From assembly GCA_903903935.1 (NCBI GenBank), contig CAIVAX010000105.1, positions 1 through 12,427 on the forward strand: a stretch of 12,427 bases of DNA. The letters are read 5' to 3'. The notes under the pieces are model-generated. The model was not told where the DNA came from. It was given only the letters and a program-made list of their open reading frames with translations, and ran no database searches. The DNA is from an uncultured Hyphomicrobiales bacterium (GTDB lineage Bacteria > Pseudomonadota > Alphaproteobacteria > Rhizobiales > Beijerinckiaceae). Made by a program: the position numbers and the translations under genes. Positions 5,083 to 11,437 of the stretch are shown piece by piece. Each line of letters opens with the position of its first letter. The stretch's first letter is position 1.

Positions 5083-6863
5083 AAATCACCCATCAAAAAA
5101 CTGGCGCCTGCATGTAAAGACGCAGCGCCCGATACAATCATCTCTTCCAAAATCGGGGCCTCAACCGCAACATGATCCCCAAAAAATCTGGCTAAAGCGC
5201 GATAGGCGCGCAGCGTTGGATCACTCGCATTGCGCCCTGCAATGGCCAGACGAGTTAAAGAAGCACACCCACGCGCCAAAGCAAAGAGACGTAAATAGGC
5301 ATTCGCGCCGGCCAATGCATCCTGTGGTCGTGTTGGCAGCGTAGCGAGCATCCATTGGCTGGCTTGCTCAAGGGAGGCAATCACCTGAGCCAAACGTTTG
5401 GCAAGAGCGCCAAAATCCTCGTCCGTCAGGGTCTCAAGCATGGTGAGAATGAGCCGCATATCTGCAATCTCACGTCGCATCACAGCCCCGCCATTGAGCG
5501 GTAATTTGCGTTGGACAAGATCAATGGCCTGAATCCCATTGGTGCCCTCATAGATCGCAGCAATGCGAACATCCCGCAGCAATTGCGCTGCGCCTGTCTC
5601 CTCAACAAAACCCATGCCGCCATGCACCTGAATGCCCATATTGGCCACATCAATGCCCACATCCGTTGCAAAGGCTTTGGCAAGCGGAGTCAGCAAAGCG
5701 GCCCGCTCCGCATTCAGCTGGCGCATCTTCTCATCTGCGCCGCGATGCGCACGATCAAGCGCAGCTGCGGTGAGATAGCAAATGGCACGCGCAGCTGCGG
5801 TCAAAGATTTCATCATCATAATGCTGCGGCTAATGTCAGGATGATGAATGATCGGGCTCATGCCCTCTGCATCCGAACTGGCTGCACGCCCCTGTCGACG
5901 ATCGCGTGCATAAGCTAGCGCTTTTTGGCTGGCGCGCTCGGCAATCGCGACCCCTTGCAGACCAACGCCAAGCCGCGCTGCATTCATCATGGTGAACATG
6001 CAGGCAAGACCGCGATTTTCTTCACCGATCAACCAGCCTCGTGCGCCCGCCTCATCGCCATACATCATTGTGCACGTAGGCGAGCCATGAATACCCATTT
6101 TATGTTCAAGACCTGCGCAGCGCAGATCATTGCGCGCGCCCAAAGAGCCATCGGCTTGAACTAAAAATTTCGGCACCAGAAACAGCGATATGCCGCGTGT
6201 TCCCTGCTGCGCATCGGGCAGACGCGCCAAGACAAGATGAATGATATTATCGGTCAGATCATGCTCACCATAAGTGATGTAAATCTTCTGACCGCGGATC
6301 AGATAAGAGCCATCGCCAGCCCTCTGCGCCCGAGTGCGCAGCGCGCTTAAATCGGAACCAGCCTGCGGCTCCGTCAGATTCATCGTTGCCGTCCATTCGC
6401 CTGAAATCATTTTGGGCAGATAGAGACGACGCAGCTCCTGCGAGCCATGCCGCGACACCGCCTCAATCACGCCTGCAGCCAAAAGCGGGCACAGCATGAA
6501 AGCCATATTGGCGGAGGTCCAGACTTCCTGACAGGCGGCATCCAGCACATGCGGCAGTCCCATGCCGCCCTCTTCGATGGGCGCAGTCAGACCTGACCAG
6601 CCACCCGCCTGCCATTGGCGATAGGCCTCAACCCAACCCTTAGGCGTGGTCACATGACCATCGACCAAGCGGCAGCCTTGCTGATCGCCGATGCGATAAA
6701 GCGGATCGAGGACATTATGCGCCAGCTCAATCGCCTGATCGAAAATCTGCTCGGCCATGCCATCGGCAAGATCGGGATAAAGGCCCTCGGCCAGCCCACG
6801 CTCAAGGCCGGCGGCCTCGCGCAAGGTGAACAAAATCTCGGAGGCAGGCGCGCGATATGTCAT
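5079..6863 (-). CDS. Long-form acyl-CoA dehydrogenase (DmdC-like architecture)
   Basis: A 594-residue FAD flavoenzyme that dehydrogenates an acyl-CoA to the 2-enoyl-CoA. It is longer than the usual ~380-residue dehydrogenases because of an N-terminal extension (MTYRAP...) and an extra C-terminal domain (about 470-594), as in DmdC-type and related long ACADs. The FAD/substrate segment MNLTEPQAGSDL is at 161-172, IQVHGGMGFVEE near 411-422, and the catalytic base is E439 in YEGTNGIQA. It is first in an operon with the crotonase and SDR. Start ATG 6863 has GGTGGA just upstream and gives the family-typical N-terminus. The DMSP (methylmercaptopropionate) pathway is not favoured: the crotonase next door lacks hydratase glutamates and no ligase is seen. 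A branched, cyclic or otherwise unusual acyl substrate is possible. Confidence 0.93.
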   Translation of the reverse strand: MTYRAPASEILFTLREAAGLERGLAEGLYPDLADGMAEQIFDQAIELAHNVLDPLYRIGDQQGCRLVDGHVTTPKGWVEAYRQWQAGGWSGLTAPIEEGGMGLPHVLDAACQEVWTSANMAFMLCPLLAAGVIEAVSRHGSQELRRLYLPKMISGEWTATMNLTEPQAGSDLSALRTRAQRAGDGSYLIRGQKIYITYGEHDLTDNIIHLVLARLPDAQQGTRGISLFLVPKFLVQADGSLGARNDLRCAGLEHKMGIHGSPTCTMMYGDEAGARGWLIGEENRGLACMFTMMNAARLGVGLQGVAIAERASQKALAYARDRRQGRAASSDAEGMSPIIHHPDISRSIMMMKSLTAAARAICYLTAAALDRAHRGADEKMRQLNAERAALLTPLAKAFATDVGIDVANMGIQVHGGMGFVEETGAAQLLRDVRIAAIYEGTNGIQAIDLVQRKLPLNGGAVMRREIADMRLILTMLETLTDEDFGALAKRLAQVIASLEQASQWMLATLPTRPQDALAGANAYLRLFALARGCASLTRLAIAGRNASDPTLRAYRALARFFGDHVAVEAPILEEMIVSGAASLHAGASFLMGDL

Positions 6864-6984
6864 GTTTCCACCCGTTCAGTCCAAGGGCTCAAGTCCCGGC
6901 TTGACGCTCAGGGCCAGAGCACGCACAAGTTCACAAAGCGATATTGGTTTATATGTAAACCACCCTTATTCCATCCGAGTCAAA
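6864..6984. promoter_or_regulatory. Divergent promoter/operator region between acyl-CoA operon and Sua5 gene
   Basis: This 121-bp region serves two divergent units. It holds a perfect dyad TGGTTTA-TATG-TAAACCA (6945-6962) and a weaker one, TCAAG-TCCCGG-CTTGA (6889-6904), lying 26 nt upstream of the acyl-CoA dehydrogenase ATG. On the minus strand TTGACT (complement of 6978-6983) is a good -35 match, and the larger dyad falls where its -10 would be. A GANTC (GAGTC, 6977-6981), the CcrM methylation sequence of alphaproteobacteria, overlaps that -35. Confidence 0.45.
6945..6962. promoter_or_regulatory. Palindromic operator candidate
   Basis: TGGTTTATATGTAAACCA has 7-bp arms around TATG. Its size and symmetry suit a dimeric TetR-, GntR- or MarR-type repressor, and it sits in the promoter zone of a beta-oxidation-like operon, which such repressors often control. 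No matching regulator gene is adjacent, so the binding protein is unknown. Confidence 0.5.
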
Positions 6985-7986
6985 ATGAATTTTGAGCCCA
7001 GCGCAATCAGCCCCTCAGATGAAGACGGATTAGCCAAAGCAGCCCGCATTCTTCTATCGGGCGGTCTTGTCGCACTCCCCACGGAGACAGTCTATGGCCT
7101 TGCCGCCGATGCGACCAATGATCAGGCCGTGGCGAAGATCTTTGCCGCCAAGGGGCGACCCAGTTTCAATCCTCTGATTGCCCATGTTGCCAGCCTTGAG
7201 GATGCTTTGGCTTTGGGGCATTTCACTCCAGCGGCCCTTGCATTGGCTAAAGCCTTCTGGGCCGGTCCTTTAACCCTTGTCGTCCCCACCAGAGCCGATT
7301 GCCCGGTTTCCCTTCTGGCGCGCGCCGGGCTCGACTCTTTGGCGATCCGCATTCCTGCCCATCCTGTCGCTTTGGCCTTGCTTCAAACTGTCAAAGTCCC
7401 ATTGGCCGCGCCCTCCGCCAATCGCTCGGGCCATGTCAGCCCCACTCTGGCCCGCCATGTGGCCGAGGATCTGGGCCAAAGACTAGATCTCATTCTCGAT
7501 GGCGGCGCCTGCACTTTGGGTGTCGAATCCACAATTCTGGATTGCACCGGCGATATGCCTCTTCTGCTGCGCCCCGGCGGCCTGACGCGCCACGCGATTG
7601 AAGCGCTTTTGCAGCACCCTTTGGCTCTTCACACGCCAGCCCATTCAAAAACGATGCAATCGGAACAAGCGCCCCTTCTCGCACCCGGTTTGATGGCCTC
7701 GCATTATGCGCCGCGGGCCAAAGTGCGCCTGAATGCAAAAGAGGCCTTGCCCGGCGAAGCCATTCTCGATTTTGGTCCATCTATTCCTGGCCCCAACTCT
7801 GCACCGCGCCTCTCACTCTCACCCTCAGGCAATCTGATAGAAGCCGCCGCGCAGCTGTTTGCCGCTCTGCGCCAGCTTGATGCCTCGGGCTGTCCCACAA
7901 TTGCCATTGCGCCCATTCCCGCGCATGATCTTGGCGAAGCCATCAATGATCGCTTGGCGCGAGCGGCAGCCCCGCGCTCAGGTTAA
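6985..7986 (+). CDS. L-threonylcarbamoyladenylate synthase, Sua5 type
   Basis: This 333-residue cytosolic enzyme makes threonylcarbamoyl-AMP from threonine, bicarbonate and ATP, the first step of t6A37 modification of ANN-decoding tRNAs. The YrdC domain (about 12-200) has LPTETVYGLA (31-40), the KGRP motif (K56, R58) and PSANRSG (143-149). It continues through a linker with APGLMASHYAP (233-243) into a small Sua5 domain, so it is the long Sua5 form rather than the short TsaC. ATG 6985 is chosen because it lies just upstream of the YrdC domain. An in-frame ATG at 6826 would add 53 unrelated residues and overlap the divergent acyl-CoA dehydrogenase by 38 bp. The ribosome-binding site is weak (CGAG). 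A LysR gene follows after only 11 nt, so the two may be cotranscribed. Confidence 0.93.
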   Translation: MNFEPSAISPSDEDGLAKAARILLSGGLVALPTETVYGLAADATNDQAVAKIFAAKGRPSFNPLIAHVASLEDALALGHFTPAALALAKAFWAGPLTLVVPTRADCPVSLLARAGLDSLAIRIPAHPVALALLQTVKVPLAAPSANRSGHVSPTLARHVAEDLGQRLDLILDGGACTLGVESTILDCTGDMPLLLRPGGLTRHAIEALLQHPLALHTPAHSKTMQSEQAPLLAPGLMASHYAPRAKVRLNAKEALPGEAILDFGPSIPGPNSAPRLSLSPSGNLIEAAAQLFAALRQLDASGCPTIAIAPIPAHDLGEAINDRLARAAAPRSG

Positions 7987-7997
7987 AGTAGAGACAA

Positions 7998-8897
7998 ATG
8001 CCCAATTCGACCTCATGGGATGATTTTCGTCTGATCAAAGCCATTGCCGATTCCCGCTCGCTTGTGGGCGCAGCTGAAATCTTGGGGCTCAATCATTCCA
8101 CTTTGTTTCGCCGTTTGGGCACATTGGAAGATCAACTCGAGACAAAATTATTCGAGCGCTCGCGCCTTGGGTATACGCCCACAGCTGCGGGGGAAGATAT
8201 GATTGCGCTGGCCAATCGTATGGATGAAGAGATCCGCGAATTTGAACGCAGCATTATGGATCGCGATATTCTTCCCTCCGGGCATGTGCGCATCACCACC
8301 AATGAAACGTTTGTGGCGCTGTTTCTGGCGCCCATCTTGAAAGAGTTTACGCAGCGCTATCCCGATATTCATCTCGATCTGATCTTATCCAATGATCAGC
8401 TCAATCTCTCACGCCGCGATGCCGATATTGCCATCAGAGCCACACGCGAACCACCCGAGACCTTGGTGGGGCGCCGCATTTGCGATGTGCATTGGGCCCA
8501 TTATGTGCCCCAGACATTGGACGAGAGCGCCCTTGAGGCACTTGGCTGGATTGGCTTTGGCGAGGCCCTCACCCATCTCAAAGCGCAGCGCTGGCTTTCG
8601 CAAAATGTTGCGATCAGCAAAATTCGCCACCATGTGGATTCTCTTGCGGGTCTCACGCATTTGATCGCCACAGGTCTGGGCCAGAGCATTCTGCCCTGTC
8701 TGATCGGAGATCATGCGGCAGGACTGATTCGCAAGGGCGAGATTTTGCCTGACTTTGGTGATGGCATCTGGCTTTTGACCCATCCAGATCTAAGAAAGTC
8801 GGCGCGCATTCGCGCTTTTCTCGATTTTGCTGCCCCGGCTTTAAAAAAAGCTCTGACACAGTCCGATCATCCTGCAAACTCGGCACAGCGCGCTTGA
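7998..8897 (+). CDS. LysR-family transcriptional regulator
   Basis: A 299-residue regulator with an N-terminal winged helix-turn-helix (about 5-64), including AAEILGLNHSTLFRRLGTLE and LFERSRLGYTPTAAGE. The linker helix is followed by a periplasmic-binding-protein-like effector domain (about 92-285), with DADIAIRATREPP in the usual place. The recognition helix reads HSTLFRRL instead of the common S-x-x-S-R-x-I type. It lies 11 nt after the Sua5 gene and 123 nt before the bicupin-Bug-bicupin cluster, on the same strand. A T-N11-A dyad upstream of the first bicupin makes that cluster its likeliest target, with the catabolic substrate as probable co-inducer. That is inference from position; the upstream beta-oxidation-like operon is an alternative target. 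Confidence 0.93.
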   Translation: MPNSTSWDDFRLIKAIADSRSLVGAAEILGLNHSTLFRRLGTLEDQLETKLFERSRLGYTPTAAGEDMIALANRMDEEIREFERSIMDRDILPSGHVRITTNETFVALFLAPILKEFTQRYPDIHLDLILSNDQLNLSRRDADIAIRATREPPETLVGRRICDVHWAHYVPQTLDESALEALGWIGFGEALTHLKAQRWLSQNVAISKIRHHVDSLAGLTHLIATGLGQSILPCLIGDHAAGLIRKGEILPDFGDGIWLLTHPDLRKSARIRAFLDFAAPALKKALTQSDHPANSAQRA

Positions 8898-8920
8898 ACG
8901 CCTGGCGGCCCTGCCGTAAG

Positions 8921-8937
8921 TTTGCACTAAGGGCAAA
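8921..8937. promoter_or_regulatory. Candidate LysR-binding site upstream of bicupin 1
   Basis: TTTGC-ACTAAGG-GCAAA is an inverted repeat with 5-bp arms and a 7-bp spacer, and it contains the T-N11-A core (T8923, A8935) known for LysR regulators. It is 24 nt after the LysR stop and 83 nt before the bicupin ATG. Confidence 0.4.
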
Positions 8938-8950
8938 AGCCCAAGCGCGC

Positions 8951-8972
8951 CGCGTGGGCATGCACTCACGCG
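8951..8972. repeat. GC-rich hairpin between LysR and bicupin 1
   Basis: CGCGTG (8951-8956) pairs with CACGCG (8967-8972) across a 10-nt loop. No T-run follows; the downstream leader (8974-9020) is A/C/G-rich and poor in T. It may be a factor-dependent terminator for LysR or a 5'-leader structure of the bicupin mRNA. Confidence 0.3.
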
Positions 8973-9020
8973 CCAACAGCAACAACAAGAGCAACGACAA
9001 AGACGAGGAGAGGAAACGCA

Positions 9021-10235
9021 ATGCCGCATGACGCAGGACAAAAAACTCACTGGCACGAACCTAAAAATGGCGAGAATGCCGGACATGGCGCCTTTGGCAG
9101 GCCCTCTTCCCCCTATGATCGCTTCATGGAAGAAGAAGGCATTCCCATTCACCGCGCTGTGGGCGTGCATCGTGTGCAGGATTTGCCTCTGAAGCCTTGG
9201 GCCCGATTGGGCGGCAAGGGCTCCTATATCCAGCTCTATGGCACAGAGGGCCTGTGGGGCATGTATATTGTCGAAATCCCGCCCGGTGGCGCGCTCAATG
9301 TCGAGCGCCATATGTATGAAAAAACTGTCCTCGTCGTGTATGGCCGCGGCTCAACTGAAGTCTGGCAAGAAGGCGTGCCCAAAAAGCAGACCTTCGAATG
9401 GCAGCCCTATTCGATGTTCTCCATCCCGCTCAATACCTATCATCGCTTCGTCAATGCCACCAATCAACCCGCTATGCTGCTGTGTGGCACATCAGCGCCC
9501 AATATTATGAATCTGATTGGCGATGCCAATTTCGTCTTCAATTGTTCCTATGCTTTTACCAATCGCTATGCGGGACAAGAGGATTATTTCAAAGCCAATG
9601 ATGATGTCGCGCCAGATAAAGTGCGCGGTCTTGCCATGCGCAAATCCAATTTCTTGCCTGACACTGCTTATTGCGAATTGCCGCTCGATAATCGCCGCTC
9701 ACCCGGCTATCGGCGCATTGAGCCAGAATTTCAGGGCAGTGATTTCTATCTCTGGATTGGCCAGCATGAAACGGGCCGCTATTCCAAAGCCCATAAGCAT
9801 GACTCAAGCGCCATTCTAGTCTGCCTGCGCGGCAAGGGTTACACCTACACTTGGCCCGACAGGCTGGGCACCCAGCCTTGGAAAGAGGGCAAGATGGCTG
9901 AGGTCATCCGGCAAGATTATGAGCCGGTCGGCCTTGTCTCGGCTGCGCCCATGTCGGGCGATTGGTTCCATCAGCACTTCGGCACCAGCAAAGAGCCCTT
10001 GCGGCTCAGTGCGTGGTTTGGCGTGAACAATCATCCCTCGCGCAAGCCCGGACGGCCGGGGGAAAAGCTCACCGATTTTGGTGCGATCGATCTCAAAAAG
10101 GGCGGCACAGCTATTCCGTACCATGAGGAAGATCCGTATATTCGCGCTGAATTTGAAGATGCCCTAAAGCGCGAAGGCGTGCCCTCGCGCATGGATCCGA
10201 ACTTCTATATCAAGCCAGATGGCTATCCCGATTAA
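9021..10235 (+). CDS. Bicupin protein 1, putative metal-dependent oxygenase or related enzyme
   Basis: A 404-residue cytosolic protein with two cupin barrels and no signal peptide. Cupin 1 has the GGALNVERHMYEK segment (89-101; H97, E100, with E95 where the first HxH histidine would be) and a good second motif, IPLNTYHRFVN (135-145; H141, N145). Cupin 2 has KAHKHDSSA (256-264; H258, H260, with A264 in place of the metal-binding Glu) and GDWFHQHFG (313-321; H317). Two-barrel length recalls gentisate-type dioxygenases, but the metal-ligand pattern differs, so I do not assign that reaction. AGGAGAGGA gives a strong ribosome-binding site before ATG 9021. It is followed 40 nt later by a TTT-type binding protein, and a 73% identical paralogue lies beyond that. 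A role in transforming the substrate imported by that transporter is inferred. Confidence 0.8.
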   Translation: MPHDAGQKTHWHEPKNGENAGHGAFGRPSSPYDRFMEEEGIPIHRAVGVHRVQDLPLKPWARLGGKGSYIQLYGTEGLWGMYIVEIPPGGALNVERHMYEKTVLVVYGRGSTEVWQEGVPKKQTFEWQPYSMFSIPLNTYHRFVNATNQPAMLLCGTSAPNIMNLIGDANFVFNCSYAFTNRYAGQEDYFKANDDVAPDKVRGLAMRKSNFLPDTAYCELPLDNRRSPGYRRIEPEFQGSDFYLWIGQHETGRYSKAHKHDSSAILVCLRGKGYTYTWPDRLGTQPWKEGKMAEVIRQDYEPVGLVSAAPMSGDWFHQHFGTSKEPLRLSAWFGVNNHPSRKPGRPGEKLTDFGAIDLKKGGTAIPYHEEDPYIRAEFEDALKREGVPSRMDPNFYIKPDGYPD

Positions 10236-10275
10236 GCCATCGCAGATCAAAATCGCAAAACCCGTAGGGGGAAGT

Positions 10276-11346
10276 ATGAAAACCAGTCTCATCGCCAAAA
10301 CGTTTGGAATTCTTCTCCCCCTGCTCTCGCTTGTCAGCGCTCCTGTGAAAGCCGATGCGGTGTCGGACTTTTACAAGGGCAAGCAAGTCACCCTGATTGT
10401 CGGCTATGGCACGGGCGGGGGCTATGATGTCTATGCCAGACTTCTGGCCAAACATCTGGGCAAACATATTCCCGGCACACCCAATGTGATTGTGCAGAAC
10501 ATGCCTGGCGCAGGCTCTTTGCGCGCTGCCAATTTCATTTATTCCAACGCGCCCAAAGATGGCACGCAGATCGCCACCTTCTCGCGCGACATGCCTTTGA
10601 TGAGCATTCTGGGCGGCAATGCCAATGTGCAATTTGACACGCGCAAATTCACTTGGCTGGGCTCACCCTCAAGCTATGGCGATGATGCTTATCTGCTCTT
10701 CGTGCGCAAAGATGCCAATGTCAAAACCATTGAAGATGCGCGTCGTCCCAATGGACCCAAATTGATTTTGGGCGGCACAGCTGAAGGGGCCACAGGCAAT
10801 GACATTGCCATTCTGCTGCGCGATGCTTTGGGCATTAATCTGCAGATCATCACTGGCTATCCTGACAGTGGAGCTTTGTTTCTTGCCGCTGACCGCAAGG
10901 AAATTGATGGTCGATTGGTCGGCATGTCCGCTGTCAATTCCTCCAAAGCGGAATGGATGAATAAGGATGGGAATATGCATGTGCTCATGCAATTTGCCCG
11001 CATCACCCGCCACCCCGCCTTTCCCGATGTCCCCACCGCCAGAGAGCTGGCAAAAGATGATCGCGCTCGCGCGCTGATCGAAATTGCGGAAATGCCCTAT
11101 ACGCTCTCGCGCCCCTTTGTGGCGCCCCCCGGCATTCCAGAAGACCGCGCCAAGGCTCTGCAAAAAGCCTTTATTGATGTGAATTCTGATCCCGATTATA
11201 TTGAGGATGCCAAAAAGCTGAAAATCGACATCAGCCCGATTGATGGTCAGGCCGTGCTGACGATGATCGACCGCTTGTCGAAATCTCCGCCCGATCTGCT
11301 CGAATATATGAAAAAGCTGCAGGGCGAGAATAAAGACGGCGGCTGA
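10276..11346 (+). CDS. Tripartite tricarboxylate transporter substrate-binding protein (Bug/TctC family)
   Basis: A 356-residue periplasmic receptor that captures a carboxylate for a TctAB-type transporter. An N-terminal signal peptide (MKTSLIAK, a hydrophobic stretch to about residue 21, then APVKADA) leads into the mature FYKGKQVTLIVGYGTGGGYD (32-51). Further family blocks are GTPNVIVQNMPGAGS (67-81), DGTQIATFSR, the mid-protein GGTAEGATGNDIA and the late SRPFVAPPGIPEDRAKALQKAF. ATG 10276 is used because GGGGGAA precedes it and the signal peptide then starts at once. An in-frame ATG at 10219 would overlap the bicupin 1 stop and add a hydrophilic 19-residue lead that does not suit secretion. 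No tctA or tctB is in the window. Bug ligands vary widely, so the substrate is unassigned; the flanking bicupins suggest a catabolisable organic acid. Confidence 0.92.
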   Translation: MKTSLIAKTFGILLPLLSLVSAPVKADAVSDFYKGKQVTLIVGYGTGGGYDVYARLLAKHLGKHIPGTPNVIVQNMPGAGSLRAANFIYSNAPKDGTQIATFSRDMPLMSILGGNANVQFDTRKFTWLGSPSSYGDDAYLLFVRKDANVKTIEDARRPNGPKLILGGTAEGATGNDIAILLRDALGINLQIITGYPDSGALFLAADRKEIDGRLVGMSAVNSSKAEWMNKDGNMHVLMQFARITRHPAFPDVPTARELAKDDRARALIEIAEMPYTLSRPFVAPPGIPEDRAKALQKAFIDVNSDPDYIEDAKKLKIDISPIDGQAVLTMIDRLSKSPPDLLEYMKKLQGENKDGG

Positions 11347-11355
11347 GCCCTCTCA

Positions 11356-11397
11356 CTCAAGACTTGCCTACCTCAAGACTTGCCTCACTCAAGACTT
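11356..11397. repeat. Three 16-bp tandem direct repeats upstream of bicupin 2, with LysR-like dyads
   Basis: CTCAAGACTTGCCT occurs at 11356-11369 and 11372-11385, and a third, shorter copy (CTCAAGACTT) is at 11388-11397, giving a 16-bp period. Each full unit carries the mini-palindrome CAAG-A-CTTG. The joins create two CTTG-N7-CAAG dyads (11363-11377 and 11379-11393), each with T-N11-A spacing. Helical-repeat spacing is not exact (16 bp). It may be an operator array or simple slippage in a 91-bp intergenic gap. Confidence 0.55.
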
Positions 11398-11437
11398 ACG
11401 CTAGAACAAACCATCTTAATTTGCAGATAGGATAATT

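Noticed and set aside
5079..6863. Assignment of the operon to DMSP/methylmercaptopropionate breakdown because the ACAD is DmdC-like
   Set aside because: The partner crotonase lacks the hydratase glutamates expected of DmdD and no CoA ligase is present; length alone does not define the substrate.
6826..6984. 53-residue N-terminal extension of the Sua5 protein from ATG 6826
   Set aside because: It overlaps the divergent acyl-CoA dehydrogenase start, crosses the palindromic promoter region and has no family likeness; the YrdC domain begins right after ATG 6985.
8960..9031. 23-codon plus-strand ORF (MHSRANSNNK...) overlapping the bicupin 1 start
   Set aside because: It is hydrophilic low-complexity sequence produced by the CAA/GAG-rich leader, with no ribosome-binding site of its own.
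8841..9311. 156-codon minus-strand open frame across the LysR/bicupin gap
   Set aside because: It is antisense to two real genes, with a Cys/Leu-rich low-complexity stretch that comes from reading the CAA-rich leader backwards.
9021..10235. Naming the bicupins gentisate 1,2-dioxygenase
   Set aside because: Size and two-barrel layout are similar, but the HxH iron-binding pattern of the N-terminal barrel is not present.
10219..10275. Upstream start of the Bug receptor at ATG 10219
   Set aside because: It overlaps the bicupin 1 stop and puts hydrophilic residues before the signal peptide; ATG 10276 has a strong purine-rich ribosome-binding site.
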